45,016 bases of DNA from JAPLXD01 sp041662765. Its GTDB lineage: Bacteria > Patescibacteriota > Minisyncoccia > Moranbacterales > UBA11712. The notes below the pieces were generated by a model, which saw nothing but the letters and a program-made list of their open reading frames with translations, did no database searches and was not told the DNA's origin. The translations under genes were made by a program, and so were the position numbers. Below are positions 33,149 to 41,595 of the stretch, piece by piece (the stretch's first letter is position 1; the number at the start of each line of letters is the position of its first letter). Location of the stretch: positions 1-45,016 of the forward strand of contig JBAZRT010000002.1 in the NCBI GenBank assembly GCA_041662765.1, written 5' to 3'.

Positions 33149-33958
33149 TTAGCGGCCCAAATACACATTCTTTATATAGTACGGAAGCCGCAGTAATTTC
33201 ACAAAGACGGCTGCCGTTTGCCCGAAATGTTTTCGGAAATAATAATCTTGAGAAGCGTAATAGTGTTTTTTCTTTTCTCTCTCGCTAGCGAAGCTTTTTC
33301 CGCTTTCGTGAAAAACAAGAGCGCCCGGAATGACCGCAATTTTCGACCCGCTCTTTTTCGTTCGGAGACACAGGTCAACATCCTCAAAATACATGAAATA
33401 GTTTTCATCAAACCTGCCCACCTTTTCAAAAATATCTCTTCGCACCAGCATTGCTCCGCCGCTTATCCAGTCTGTTTCAAAAATTTCTCCGCCGGTACGG
33501 GCTTGCTGGCCATTTCGCTTGAATATTTTTCTCTTGATCGTTGAAAAGGGCGTATGGCGAGCGCCAAAACAATCCAGCTGAACATTGCCTGCCGAATCAA
33601 CAAGCAGCGGTCCGACAATACTGATCTCTTTATTTTTTTCAAAAATATTCAGCAGCGCTTGCAAGGCTCCCGGAAGAATCATCGTATCTGGATTGAGGAA
33701 TAGGACGTATTCACCCCGTGACTGCTGAAATCCGGCGTTATGCGCTCTTCCAAAGCCAACGTTTTTCTGGAGCTCGATGATACGGAGATTGATCTTACCC
33801 CGCAATTCATCCGCGATACTATCCAGCGCTTCTTCGTCATTGTTAACGATCAAAATTTCTGTTTCATTTCCGGCTGGAAAATTTTCACAGATCGAAAAAA
33901 GGCACTTCCGAAGATAGTGCCGGCTTCTGAAATTCACAATTTGAATCGTAAGTTTCAT
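33149..33958 (-). CDS. family 2 glycosyltransferase (WbbL/rhamnosyltransferase type)
   Basis: 269 residues, GT-A fold, cytoplasmic face of the membrane. Nucleotide-sugar site: VNFRSRHYLRKCL (8-20), EILIVNNDEE (about 34-43), NVGFGRAHNAGFQQSRGEYVLFLNPDT (about 65-91, NPD as DxD equivalent). Acceptor side: DWISGGAMLVRR and DENYFMYFEDVDLCLR (about 185-200). These are typical of rhamnosyltransferases that build polysaccharide on a lipid carrier. The sugar is not certain. Five bases after the flippase gene. Confidence 0.9.
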   Translation of the reverse strand: MKLTIQIVNFRSRHYLRKCLFSICENFPAGNETEILIVNNDEEALDSIADELRGKINLRIIELQKNVGFGRAHNAGFQQSRGEYVLFLNPDTMILPGALQALLNIFEKNKEISIVGPLLVDSAGNVQLDCFGARHTPFSTIKRKIFKRNGQQARTGGEIFETDWISGGAMLVRRDIFEKVGRFDENYFMYFEDVDLCLRTKKSGSKIAVIPGALVFHESGKSFASEREKKKHYYASQDYYFRKHFGQTAAVFVKLLRLPYYIKNVYLGR

Positions 33959-33963
33959 GGGTT

Positions 33964-35412
33964 TTACACAATAGGTTCAAATTCTGCCGGCTCGCCGCTT
34001 TTTTTGCTGATAAGGCTTTCCACCTCCTCAAAACTCACCGCCTTAAAAAGCCAAAGAAGAAGTATGTAGGTGAAAACACCGGCCGCGGCGAGTAAAAGAA
34101 AATTCAAAGATTGGAAATAAAAGAAGACCAAGGCCATTCCCGCGCCGGAAATAAGGATTGGGAAAATCTTCGAAAATGACGGAAAATATTTGAGGTTCCT
34201 CCATGCGATAAAACAGGAGAGCAGCACCACAAGCCCCTCTGTGAGGCTCGATGTGACCGCCGCGCCAATGTATGAAAAGCGGGGAATCAAGACCAGGTTC
34301 AGCGACACGTTGAAAATCGCGCAAAAAAGCAATATACCCATCAATTTTTTTTGAAGATTTCCGGCGATAATCACATTTGTGAAAAAATTTCCAAAGAATA
34401 TGAAAACCATCGCCGCCGCAAGAAGCTGAAGCACCGGAACCGAGTCAGAAAATCCCGCTCCGCCGATAAGCCGGATTATGCCGCCCGCTAAAAAAATCGT
34501 CCCGATGAATAGGGGAACAGTGAGTACAAGAAAAACTTTGAATGTTTTGTCGGCTACCAATTCGAACTTTTCCCGTTCATGAAAAATATAGCGCGACATA
34601 ATAGGCATCACAAGGCCCAAGAACATTGCGGGGAAAAAGGAAATATTTTCAAGCACCTTATACGCCGCATTGTATGTCCCCACATCGGCGCTTGTCTTGA
34701 GGACCGAAAGAAGTATTGTATCGAGCTTGAAATAGGCAAACACGATGATCGCCGAAATACCGAGAGGATACGACTCCTTAAGAAATTTTTTCCAAATCAA
34801 AAAATCAAATGCCGGCCTGAACCTGATATACCGGCGCGACCAAAAAACTACAATCAAAAAGCTCACGGCCATATTGAGAAGAAGCGTCCAAACGATCGCT
34901 AAAAATCCCATTTCCATTTTCACAACCAGAATAATTGTCGCGACCTGAAAGATTTTTCCCACAAGTTCTCCGATGGCCACCTTGTCCATCGCGAGTCTTT
35001 TTTGAAAAAGGCCAATGAGAACTGAATATCCCGAGGAAAAAACATAGGCAATGGCAGAGATGATGATCCCAATTTTGACCACGGAGGGATAGGGAAGAAA
35101 GAAAGCGAGGAGGAGGGCAACTACAACAATAAAAAGAGAGGAGATAAGACGGATGGAAAAAACATTTCCGAGAATTTCTTTTTCATTGCTTTCTGGACGG
35201 GAGATCTCCCTCGTTGAAATTGAATAGAGCCCCAAATCTGCGAGCGCCCCGAAAAAAAAGAAAAAGGCGAGCACAGTTGAGTAGTCGCCAAAACCGTCTT
35301 TTCCCAGATAACGCGTAATAAATCCCAGTCCAACAAGCGCCAAAACCGTCCCAACCATTTTGGCCGCCGCGGAAAACACCACATTATAAGCGATTTTTCG
35401 AGGAGTGGACAC
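33964..35412 (-). CDS. polysaccharide flippase (Wzx-like)
   Basis: 482 residues starting with GTG (MSTPRKIAYN). About 14 hydrophobic helices; the opening MVGTVLALVGLGFITRYLGKDGFGDYSTVLAFFFFFGALADLGL is characteristic of the Wzx/MurJ-type MVF flippases, which move lipid-linked oligosaccharides across the membrane. Arginines and acidic residues within helices 1-2 fit the family. It starts 46 bases after jag, placing surface-sugar export directly behind the protein-insertion genes. Confidence 0.9.
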   Translation of the reverse strand: MSTPRKIAYNVVFSAAAKMVGTVLALVGLGFITRYLGKDGFGDYSTVLAFFFFFGALADLGLYSISTREISRPESNEKEILGNVFSIRLISSLFIVVVALLLAFFLPYPSVVKIGIIISAIAYVFSSGYSVLIGLFQKRLAMDKVAIGELVGKIFQVATIILVVKMEMGFLAIVWTLLLNMAVSFLIVVFWSRRYIRFRPAFDFLIWKKFLKESYPLGISAIIVFAYFKLDTILLSVLKTSADVGTYNAAYKVLENISFFPAMFLGLVMPIMSRYIFHEREKFELVADKTFKVFLVLTVPLFIGTIFLAGGIIRLIGGAGFSDSVPVLQLLAAAMVFIFFGNFFTNVIIAGNLQKKLMGILLFCAIFNVSLNLVLIPRFSYIGAAVTSSLTEGLVVLLSCFIAWRNLKYFPSFSKIFPILISGAGMALVFFYFQSLNFLLLAAAGVFTYILLLWLFKAVSFEEVESLISKKSGEPAEFEPIV

Positions 35413-35458
35413 GATAAAAAAGTAAAATATGAAACCTGAAAACCAAAGAGTTTTGCGC

Positions 35459-35968
35459 CTAGCTTTTTGCTTCCAATTCTTCTAATTTTTCCAGATCACC
35501 TATAGGTCTTATAACCACTTTTCTGTCTTCTCCTTCGCCGATACTTTCCGTTTTGACGTTCTCATTTCCAGCAAGCTCTACGTGTACAAGACGCCTTTCA
35601 TAAGCGCTCATTGGACGCAAAACCACCGGCTTTCTTTCGCTTATGGCTTGCCTCGCCGAATCGCGGGCAATTCCTGCAAGTGAATCAGTTTTTGCCTGAA
35701 GATAGTGATTCACATCCGCCAAAAACTTGAACTTGTTCTCCGTCTCGCGCCTGACCAAAAGACGCAAAACATGCTGAAGGGCAGCGAGTGTCGTTCCGTA
35801 CTGCCCGATCAAAAGATTGGAATCCGGCGTTTCTATGTTGATAACAAAATTTTCTCCATCCGCGTCGCCCTTTCTTTCTATGGCTATTTTAAAATCGTCG
35901 AGGGTCATTCTTTGGAGAACTTCTGAGGTTATTTTTTTGAGCAATTCTTCTTTTTCTTGGCTGTTCAT
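35459..35968 (-). CDS. jag: Jag/KhpB RNA-binding protein
   Basis: 169 residues. KH domain with GQYG loop (about 57-60, NLLIGQYGTTLAALQHVLRLLV) and R3H domain (RDSARQAISERKPVVLRPMSAYERRLVH, about 103-130). The usual N-terminal Jag_N domain seems absent, making it a short form. KhpB binds many RNAs and influences cell elongation and division in Firmicutes. The rpmH-rnpA-yidC-jag order is the classic origin-proximal one. Confidence 0.93.
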   Translation of the reverse strand: MNSQEKEELLKKITSEVLQRMTLDDFKIAIERKGDADGENFVINIETPDSNLLIGQYGTTLAALQHVLRLLVRRETENKFKFLADVNHYLQAKTDSLAGIARDSARQAISERKPVVLRPMSAYERRLVHVELAGNENVKTESIGEGEDRKVVIRPIGDLEKLEELEAKS

Positions 35969-35981
35969 AGTATTGATATAT

Positions 35982-36707
35982 TCAACTGGTTATTTGCTCT
36001 TTTTTGGATTCGTGCGCCATCACCCAGTATTGCTGGCCGATCATAAAAAGCGTCATCACCAGCCAATAGAGGGGCAGTCCGGCTGGAAACCTGGCGCCGA
36101 TGAAAAGCGTAAGAAGCGGTCCGAGATAGAGCATTTGTTTGTTCATCGTCTGGGCAAAATCACTCTTTCCGGCCTCTGGCGCGCTTTTGACTGTCCCCAT
36201 CATCATTTTTGTCTGCACAAATTGAGCTGCCGCTGTTAGAACCGCCAAAAAGATACTTGGCTTAGCAAGATCAAGAATTCCCAAGAAGCCAGTTTTAATT
36301 ATTTCAGGACAGGTGACAAAAGAGTAAAGATCCTTGCACTCGGAAAAATTTATTCCGGCAACAAGTGCCCGATAGAGAGCGATAATGAAAATAATTTGCA
36401 CGATAAGGGGCAAGCACCCTGAAGCTGGGTTCACTTTCTTTTCTTTGTAAAGATTCATCAGCTCCTTTCCTTGTCTCTCTTTGTCTTTTTTGTATTTTTC
36501 CTGCACTCTTTTTATCTCCGGCTGAAGTTCCTGCATTCTTTTTTGCGATTCGATCTGCTTTTTCGCTAGGGGATAGAGAATAACCCGAATAATAATTGTG
36601 AGAAGTATGATCGCCACCCCCAGATCGTGCCCGGGGATAACATTGTATAGAAAAATCAGTGCGTTGTATATTGGCTGATATATAATTGAATGGAATAATT
36701 GGGTCAT
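35982..36707 (-). CDS. yidC: membrane protein insertase YidC/Oxa1
   Basis: 241 residues, the short Gram-positive-like form without the large periplasmic domain. The conserved core runs from DLGVAIILLTIIIRVILYPLAKKQIESQKRMQELQPEIK (about 25-63, with the groove arginine in IIIRV) through a coiled cytoplasmic loop KKDKERQGKELMNLYKE to NPASGCLPLIVQIIFIIALYRAL. Then two to three further helices follow. It inserts membrane proteins alone or with SecYEG. No lipobox is visible. Overlaps rnpA by four bases. Confidence 0.96.
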   Translation of the reverse strand: MTQLFHSIIYQPIYNALIFLYNVIPGHDLGVAIILLTIIIRVILYPLAKKQIESQKRMQELQPEIKRVQEKYKKDKERQGKELMNLYKEKKVNPASGCLPLIVQIIFIIALYRALVAGINFSECKDLYSFVTCPEIIKTGFLGILDLAKPSIFLAVLTAAAQFVQTKMMMGTVKSAPEAGKSDFAQTMNKQMLYLGPLLTLFIGARFPAGLPLYWLVMTLFMIGQQYWVMAHESKKEQITS

Positions 36708-37051
36708 AATATTTTGGCTTGTTTAAGCAAATTTTCAACCTTCCTCTCGATCAATTGCAGGCTTAGTTCGCTTTTCAGTACTCTTGGGTTTATTAAAAAA
36801 ACAACCTCTCTTCCCGGCCGGACATCTTTGATCCTCGCTCGCACAGCTTCCCTCATCCAACGCTTAACCTTGTTTCTCTCTGCCGCTTTTTTGGAAAATT
36901 TGAGGCTGACTGCAAATCCGAATTTAGCCGGTTGATCTTTTTCTCCCAAAACAACCTTCATCAGCATCGCGTCATTTGAAAAAGTTTTCCCAAGCCGAAA
37001 AATGTCATTAAAAACTTTTCTGCCCTTGAGACGGTGGTGGATGGGTAGCAT
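36704..37051 (-). CDS. rnpA: ribonuclease P protein component
   Basis: 115 residues, usual size. It binds RNase P RNA and helps it recognise the pre-tRNA 5' leader. The family opening LPIHHRLKGRKVFNDIFRLGK and the RNR signature KFSKKAAERNKVKRWMREAVR (about 50-70) are intact, with a basic C-terminal helix. It starts nine bases after the rpmH stop, and overlaps yidC by four. Confidence 0.95.
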   Translation of the reverse strand: MLPIHHRLKGRKVFNDIFRLGKTFSNDAMLMKVVLGEKDQPAKFGFAVSLKFSKKAAERNKVKRWMREAVRARIKDVRPGREVVFLINPRVLKSELSLQLIERKVENLLKQAKIL

Positions 37052-37060
37052 ATCGAAAGA

Positions 37061-37198
37061 TTATACCGACAATTTTTTCCGGCCTTTGCGGCGTCGGCGC
37101 TTGAGGACTTCCTGGCCGTCACTCGTGCTCATTCTTTTGCGAAATCCATGCCGCGTCGCTCTTCTTTTTTTCTTGGGCTGATATGTTCTTTTTGGCAT
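37061..37198 (-). CDS. rpmH: 50S ribosomal protein L34
   Basis: 45 residues: MPKRTYQPKKKRRATRHGFR, then KRMSTSDGQEVLKRRRRKGR and KKLSV. This is the standard L34 sequence pattern, very basic and complete. First gene of the minus-strand run; its promoter at 37234-37262 is divergent from dnaA. Confidence 0.97.
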   Translation of the reverse strand: MPKRTYQPKKKRRATRHGFRKRMSTSDGQEVLKRRRRKGRKKLSV

Positions 37199-37233
37199 AA
37201 TTTTGAAGATAATTTAGCTATTGAACTTTCTTG

Positions 37234-37262
37234 ATTGTATCAGCTTTGGCCTGAATGGTCAA
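37234..37262 (-). promoter_or_regulatory. promoter of the rpmH-rnpA-yidC-jag run
   Basis: On the minus strand TTGACC, 17-base spacer, TACAAT. Transcription would begin near 37227, giving a leader of about 29 bases to rpmH. No other clear promoter was seen before the polysaccharide genes downstream. Confidence 0.7.
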
Positions 37263-37342
37263 TTTACTCCTGCTCTTGCCGTTCCTTGAAAAATCTTTTA
37301 TGCTTTCAACAGGTTATCCCCAGGGATATCAACAGCTAAAAA

Positions 37343-37370
37343 TTTGGCTGAATTTGACCCGTGCTATAAT
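37343..37370 (+). promoter_or_regulatory. extended -10 promoter of dnaA with nearby DnaA box
   Basis: TGC-TATAAT (-10 at 37365-37370, with the TGn extension) and a weak -35 TTTGGC at 16 bases. A DnaA-box-like TTATCCCCA lies just upstream at 37314-37322, so DnaA may control its own gene. The start point falls about three bases before ATG 37381: leaderless. Confidence 0.6.
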
Positions 37371-37380
37371 GAATCCACTT

Positions 37381-38766
37381 ATGGGAAAAATGACAAATGA
37401 AGAAATCTGGCAAGCGGTTTTGGGAGAGGTGGAACTGGCTGTTTCACCGGCCAATTTCGTCACATGGTTCAAAAACACTTCCATCATTTCCATTGAGGAT
37501 GGACGGGTGAATATTCGCGTTCCGAATGGATTTGCCAAAGAATGGCTGGAAAATAAATACAACCGCTATATTATCACCGCTCTTCGCAACTTTATTGAAG
37601 ATATACGGGAAATTTCATGTTCCGTAGTCGCTAGCCCCGAATCCGAGCCGAAGAAAGAAATCGATTCAGCTATTTCATCCTCTTCGCCCCAGGTGCCCAA
37701 TTTGGGAAAAATCAGCCACGAAAGCTTGAGTTTGCGTGCGAACCTCAATCCTCGGTATATTTTTGAAAATTTTGTCGTAGGAGCGAACAACGAGTTGGCC
37801 CACGCCGCTTGCGAAGCGATTGCTAAATCGCCCGGCAACACCTATAACCCTCTTTTCATTTATGGGGGCGTTGGTCTCGGTAAAACGCACCTTCTTCAAT
37901 CAGTCGGAAACGCTCTTCTTGCGCGCAACCCGGACACAAAAATTCTTTATGCCACAGCTGAATACTTCACTAACCAATATGTCGATATGGTGAAAAACAA
38001 TCAGGCCCACGAATTCAAGCGCGCCTATATCAGCGCCGACTTGCTCCTCATCGACGATATTCAGTTTATCGGAGGAAAAGAGAAGACCCAGGAAGAATTT
38101 TTTCATGTTTTCAATACGCTCCATCAAACCAACAAACAGATCGTGCTCACAAGCGATCGGCCGCCCAAGGCGATTGCGATGCTTGAAGATCGCCTGCGCT
38201 CCCGATTCGAAGGAGGAATGATTGCTGATGTTTCCCGCCCGGACATCGAAACCCGGATTGCTATTTTGCAAAACAAGCTGGCAGACAAAAAAACTGAGAT
38301 AGAGATAGACACCGACGTTTTGAGTTATATTGCAACCAATATCCAGCACAATATCCGCGAACTCGAGGGCGCCCTAAACCGAGTAATTGCCGCTTGCGAA
38401 TTGAGCCAAACCGAGCCCAACCTCATAAATGTGAAAAAGATATTGGGCGACATTATACATTCCGGAAAAAAGAGGGGTATTACATTCAAACAAATCATTG
38501 ATTCCGTGGCGGAATATTATGATATTGCCTCCCAGGATCTTGTAAATCGTTGCCGCCGCCGCGACATCGTGAGGCCGCGCCAGATCGCAATGTACCTAAT
38601 GCGAGCCGAGCTTCAGGCGTCCTATCCGGGAATTGGAGAACAGCTCGGAGGAAGAGATCACACCACCGCAATGCATGCCCATGAAAAAATTTCGAAAGAG
38701 CTTGAGCAAAACGACACACTCGAACAAGATATAAATATTATAAAAAGTAAGTTGTACAGCAACTAA
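37381..38766 (+). CDS. dnaA: chromosomal replication initiator DnaA
   Basis: 461 residues from ATG 37381 (MGKMTNEEIWQAVL). ATG 37390 is an alternative; the frame stays open to 37255, but that would run through the promoter. DnaA binds boxes at oriC and melts the origin. Domain I (1-85), short linker domain II (to about 120), AAA+ domain III with Walker A GGVGLGKT (about 162-169), Walker B LLLIDDIQF (about 220-228) and sensor segments, and domain IV with the box-binding signature GGRDHTTAMHA (about 423-433). All complete. Confidence 0.97.
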   Translation: MGKMTNEEIWQAVLGEVELAVSPANFVTWFKNTSIISIEDGRVNIRVPNGFAKEWLENKYNRYIITALRNFIEDIREISCSVVASPESEPKKEIDSAISSSSPQVPNLGKISHESLSLRANLNPRYIFENFVVGANNELAHAACEAIAKSPGNTYNPLFIYGGVGLGKTHLLQSVGNALLARNPDTKILYATAEYFTNQYVDMVKNNQAHEFKRAYISADLLLIDDIQFIGGKEKTQEEFFHVFNTLHQTNKQIVLTSDRPPKAIAMLEDRLRSRFEGGMIADVSRPDIETRIAILQNKLADKKTEIEIDTDVLSYIATNIQHNIRELEGALNRVIAACELSQTEPNLINVKKILGDIIHSGKKRGITFKQIIDSVAEYYDIASQDLVNRCRRRDIVRPRQIAMYLMRAELQASYPGIGEQLGGRDHTTAMHAHEKISKELEQNDTLEQDINIIKSKLYSN

Positions 38767-39026
38767 GTTGTTAATAAGTTGCGCCCAAACTATCAACAAC
38801 CCCTCTCGTAAATATCAATTTTTTAGTGGATAACATTTGGACGAAAAAATAAATTTAAAAAACTATTTTTTTATCCCCCATATTCTCACCCTCAACCTTC
38901 TTTCTGTCCACACTTTGCGCCAACTATTTTATCCAATAATTATATAAACAAAATTCACTTATCCCCAGAAATCAAAAATATAATAACAAACAACAATTTA
39001 AAAATAACAAATTAATTAATATATCT
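38767..39026. other. oriC: probable replication origin (oriC)
   Basis: 260 A+T-rich bases between dnaA and dnaN. DnaA-box-like nonamers (consensus TTATCCACA): TTATCCACT on the minus strand at 38825-38833, TTATCCCCC at 38871-38879, TTATCCAAT at 38929-38937, TTATCCCCA at 38959-38967; a looser CTGTCCACA is at 38904-38912. A stretch of almost pure A/T (about 38968-39026) could be the unwinding element. Divergent gene direction on either side agrees with an origin. No gene seen here. Confidence 0.75.
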
Positions 39027-40175
39027 ATGAAAGCATTCTGCACTACTGAAAATTTAAAAAGAGGAATTCTTATTGCTGAAAAAATAATCGGGAAAAATCT
39101 TACTCTGCCAATTCTTTCAAATATTCTTTTGGAAGCAGAAAAAGGGGGGCTTAAGGTTTCCGCAACCAATCTCGAAATAGGACTTGTCACAAAAATACGA
39201 GCAAAAATTGAGAAGGAGGGAAGGATTGCGATTCCAGGAAGAATCATCGCCGGCATTTTGTCTCAGCTTGAAGATGGCAGCCAAATCACATTGGAAGAAA
39301 AAAACAGCACCTTAAAGATGATATATAATGGAAATTCAGCGGCGATAAAAGGAATGGATGCAAAGGATTTTCCAATTATTCCCAAGCCGGAATCAAAATT
39401 TCTTTTCGAAATCAGCGCGAGTGAGATGCAAAAAAAAGCGGGAAATGTTTTGGCAACAGCCGCAACTTCAGACACGCGGCAAGAACTCACAGGCGCGCAC
39501 TTTGAATTTGGAGAAACAAAAATCACACTGGCGGCAACTGATAGCTTCCGCCTTTCCGAGGCCGTGATTAAGCTTGATAAAGCGAAGATCACGGAAGACT
39601 ACAAAAAATATCTTGCCAAAAATAGTGCGGTGATTGTTCCTGCTCGCACGCTGTCAGAAGTTATTCGCGCGGTTTCCACGGATGACGAAAATGTGAAAGT
39701 GTATCTGGCTGAAAATCAAATTTTCTTTGAAACCGCGGATGCACTTTTTGTTTCCAGGCTCATTGACGGAAAATATCCGGAATACAAGCAAGTGGTTCCC
39801 AAAGAATTTTCTTTAAATATGATCGCGAAAAAAGAAGATCTTCTCAAGGCGGCGCGCCTCGCAGGTGTTTTTTCCGACTCCAAAAGCCGGGAGGTGCGGC
39901 TCAAGATTGACGGCGGGAAGGGAAAGATCATAGTTTTTGCTGAGTCAGTTGAATCCGGAGAAGGATCATGGAGTGTTGATTTTCAGTCCGACACAAAAAG
40001 TGATTTGGAGGTCGCTTTCAACAACCGCTTTCTTTTGGATGGCCTCAATTCCATCTCAACGGAGGAGATTTATATCGGAGCGAATGACGCCTTCGGACCG
40101 GTGATGCTTCGCGAAGTCGCGGCCGGAAAACCCCAGCTCGACTATTTCCACATCATAATGCCGATCCGAAGCTAG
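39027..40175 (+). CDS. dnaN: DNA polymerase III sliding clamp, beta subunit
   Basis: 382 residues, normal length, with three repeated clamp domains. Opening MKAFCTTENLKRGILIAEKIIGKNLTLPILSNILLEA is characteristic, and the C-terminal FGPVMLREVA…YFHIIMPIRS ends with the usual MP(I/M)R tail near the partner-binding pocket. It forms the ring that tethers polymerase III to DNA. It follows oriC directly. Confidence 0.97.
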   Translation: MKAFCTTENLKRGILIAEKIIGKNLTLPILSNILLEAEKGGLKVSATNLEIGLVTKIRAKIEKEGRIAIPGRIIAGILSQLEDGSQITLEEKNSTLKMIYNGNSAAIKGMDAKDFPIIPKPESKFLFEISASEMQKKAGNVLATAATSDTRQELTGAHFEFGETKITLAATDSFRLSEAVIKLDKAKITEDYKKYLAKNSAVIVPARTLSEVIRAVSTDDENVKVYLAENQIFFETADALFVSRLIDGKYPEYKQVVPKEFSLNMIAKKEDLLKAARLAGVFSDSKSREVRLKIDGGKGKIIVFAESVESGEGSWSVDFQSDTKSDLEVAFNNRFLLDGLNSISTEEIYIGANDAFGPVMLREVAAGKPQLDYFHIIMPIRS

Positions 40176-40212
40176 GGCGAATGGTGATTTAGGATCGGAA
40201 AAAATAAAATCA

Positions 40213-40878
40213 ATGCCAAAAATAAAAGACATCCCGAAAATTGAAAGGCCTCGAGAAAAACTGGAAAAATACGGCCCGGGCAAGCTTTCTAATTCGGAAC
40301 TTTTGGCGATACTTTTGCGGACCGGGACAAAAGGCATAAATGTCGTTGAATTGTCCCGGAAGATTTTTGATAAGTTCCCGAAAAATAGTTTATCCAAGGC
40401 CAACTTCAAAGAACTGAAAAATACTTTTGGACTGGGAAAAACAAAAACCTGCGAAATCGTCGCTTGTTTTGAATTGGGCCGGAGGCTGCTGAAAGACAAG
40501 CCGCATAAATTACTGCTAACGCCGGATGATGTGCATCGCGAAATGAAAGATTATCGAAACCACAAGCAGGAGCATTTTGTGGTTTTTTATTTGGATTCAC
40601 GAAATGGAGAGATCGCGAGCCTTGTCGTTTCAATTGGCACATTAAATGCTTCAATAATTCATCCAAGGGAAGTGTTTGAGCCGGCCATTGCGCATAGCGC
40701 CGCGCAAATCATCATCGCCCACAACCATCCTTCCGGAGATCCGGAACCGTCCGAAGATGACATTATGATAACGAAAAGGCTCAGTGAAGCGGGAAAGATC
40801 ATGGGGATTGAAATTGTCGATCATGTGGTTGTATCCCGCAATGGGTGGGCAAGTTTCAAAGAAAAAGGTTTGATTTGA
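40213..40878 (+). CDS. radC: RadC family JAMM-domain protein
   Basis: 221 residues, complete. N-terminal helix-hairpin-helix region (PREKLEKYGPGKLSNSELLAILLRTG…, 12-95) and a C-terminal JAMM/MPN-like metalloprotein domain with HNHPSGDPEPSEDD (about 170-183). RadC was once linked to DNA repair; its actual role is unsettled, and the family often occurs on mobile elements and near defence genes. Its stop codon is directly followed by the palindromic element at 40878-40941. Confidence 0.93.
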   Translation: MPKIKDIPKIERPREKLEKYGPGKLSNSELLAILLRTGTKGINVVELSRKIFDKFPKNSLSKANFKELKNTFGLGKTKTCEIVACFELGRRLLKDKPHKLLLTPDDVHREMKDYRNHKQEHFVVFYLDSRNGEIASLVVSIGTLNASIIHPREVFEPAIAHSAAQIIIAHNHPSGDPEPSEDDIMITKRLSEAGKIMGIEIVDHVVVSRNGWASFKEKGLI

Positions 40879-40941
40879 CCCCGTTAGAAATTCATCGGGG
40901 TATGCCTTTTTTCGCGAATTGTAAAATATTTCTAACGGGGT
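40878..40941. repeat. ACCCC-ended inverted-repeat element, copy 3
   Basis: 64 bases with perfect 14-bp arms: ACCCCGTTAGAAAT (40878-40891) and ATTTCTAACGGGGT (40928-40941). Interior of 36 bases includes CGGGGTATGCC and the palindrome TTCGCGAA. It starts within the radC stop codon and its right end supplies the first T of the -35 box of the toxin-antitoxin promoter. It may also serve as a radC transcription end. Ends match copies at 6461-6541 and 8143-8205. Confidence 0.65.
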
Positions 40942-40975
40942 TGACGTAATATAGGATGTACGCTATTATGTACAT
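40941..40975 (+). promoter_or_regulatory. toxin-antitoxin promoter with overlapping operator
   Basis: TTGACG (40941), 17-base spacer, TATTAT (40964-40969). A perfect inverted repeat ATGTAC-8-GTACAT (40956-40975) overlies the -10 and most of the spacer. This is the expected layout for self-repression by a Phd/YefM-type antitoxin, alone or with its toxin. Confidence 0.72.
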
Positions 40976-40996
40976 ATAACTATTATTGGTAAAACT

Positions 40997-41356
40997 ATGA
41001 GCGCGAAAACAACAATCTCCATCACTGAAGCCCGCCGGAAATTTTTTGATATCGCCGAGGAAGTCCAGAAACCGGGAACATATTATATTCTGACAGATAA
41101 AGGACGTCCTAAGGCCGTCATGATGTCCGTGGAGGAATTTGAATCATGGCAGGAAACTTTGGAAGTGATGCAGGATTTCCCTGATCTCAAAAAAGATTTG
41201 GATGAAACTGAAAAAGCGATCAAAACCGGCGCGTACAAAAAATGGATTTCCCTTGACCAATTGCTGGCTCGGGAAGGTTTCGTGATAGCTGATAAATCAA
41301 AAAAGAAATATGCAATACGACCTAAAAGTAAAACCAAACGCTCAAAAAAAGCTTGA
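40997..41356 (+). CDS. Phd/YefM-type antitoxin
   Basis: 119 residues. N-terminal dimerising and DNA-binding part SITEARRKFFDIAEEVQKPGTYYILTDKGRPKAVMMSVEEFESW (8-51) is the Phd/YefM fold. The rest (60-119) is charged and probably disordered until it wraps the toxin; the tail is very basic (KSKTKRSKKA). Longer than the usual 80-90 residues. It overlaps the toxin gene by 47 bases, so translation is coupled. Confidence 0.88.
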   Translation: MSAKTTISITEARRKFFDIAEEVQKPGTYYILTDKGRPKAVMMSVEEFESWQETLEVMQDFPDLKKDLDETEKAIKTGAYKKWISLDQLLAREGFVIADKSKKKYAIRPKSKTKRSKKA

Positions 41357-41564
41357 TAAATTGCCGAAAGCCGACTACTATCGGGTATTGGCGGCTTTTT
41401 CTGTATTGGCTCAAAATCCGTTTGTCGGAAAAAAGATGAAAGGCGAATACGCCGGATCATATTCATATCGTGTCTGGCCGTACAGGATAATTTACGACAT
41501 ATACAAAAAAGAATTGCTTGTGCTTGTCGTCCGCGTCGGTCACCGGCAAAGGGTTTATAAATAG
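41310..41564 (+). CDS. RelE/ParE-superfamily toxin
   Basis: 84 residues. MQYDLKVKPNAQKKLDKLPKADY then a hydrophobic middle and GSYSYRVWPYRIIYDIYKKELLVLVVRVGHRQRVY match the RelE/YoeB/ParE fold, with the R…YRIIY and late VGHR(x)xVY segments typical of the RelE branch that cuts mRNA on the ribosome. A ParE-like gyrase poison cannot be excluded. Starts inside the antitoxin gene; 31 bases later hsdR begins. Confidence 0.87.
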   Translation: MQYDLKVKPNAQKKLDKLPKADYYRVLAAFSVLAQNPFVGKKMKGEYAGSYSYRVWPYRIIYDIYKKELLVLVVRVGHRQRVYK

Positions 41565-41595
41565 AATATAAAATATCAAAGATAAATTAAGTGTG

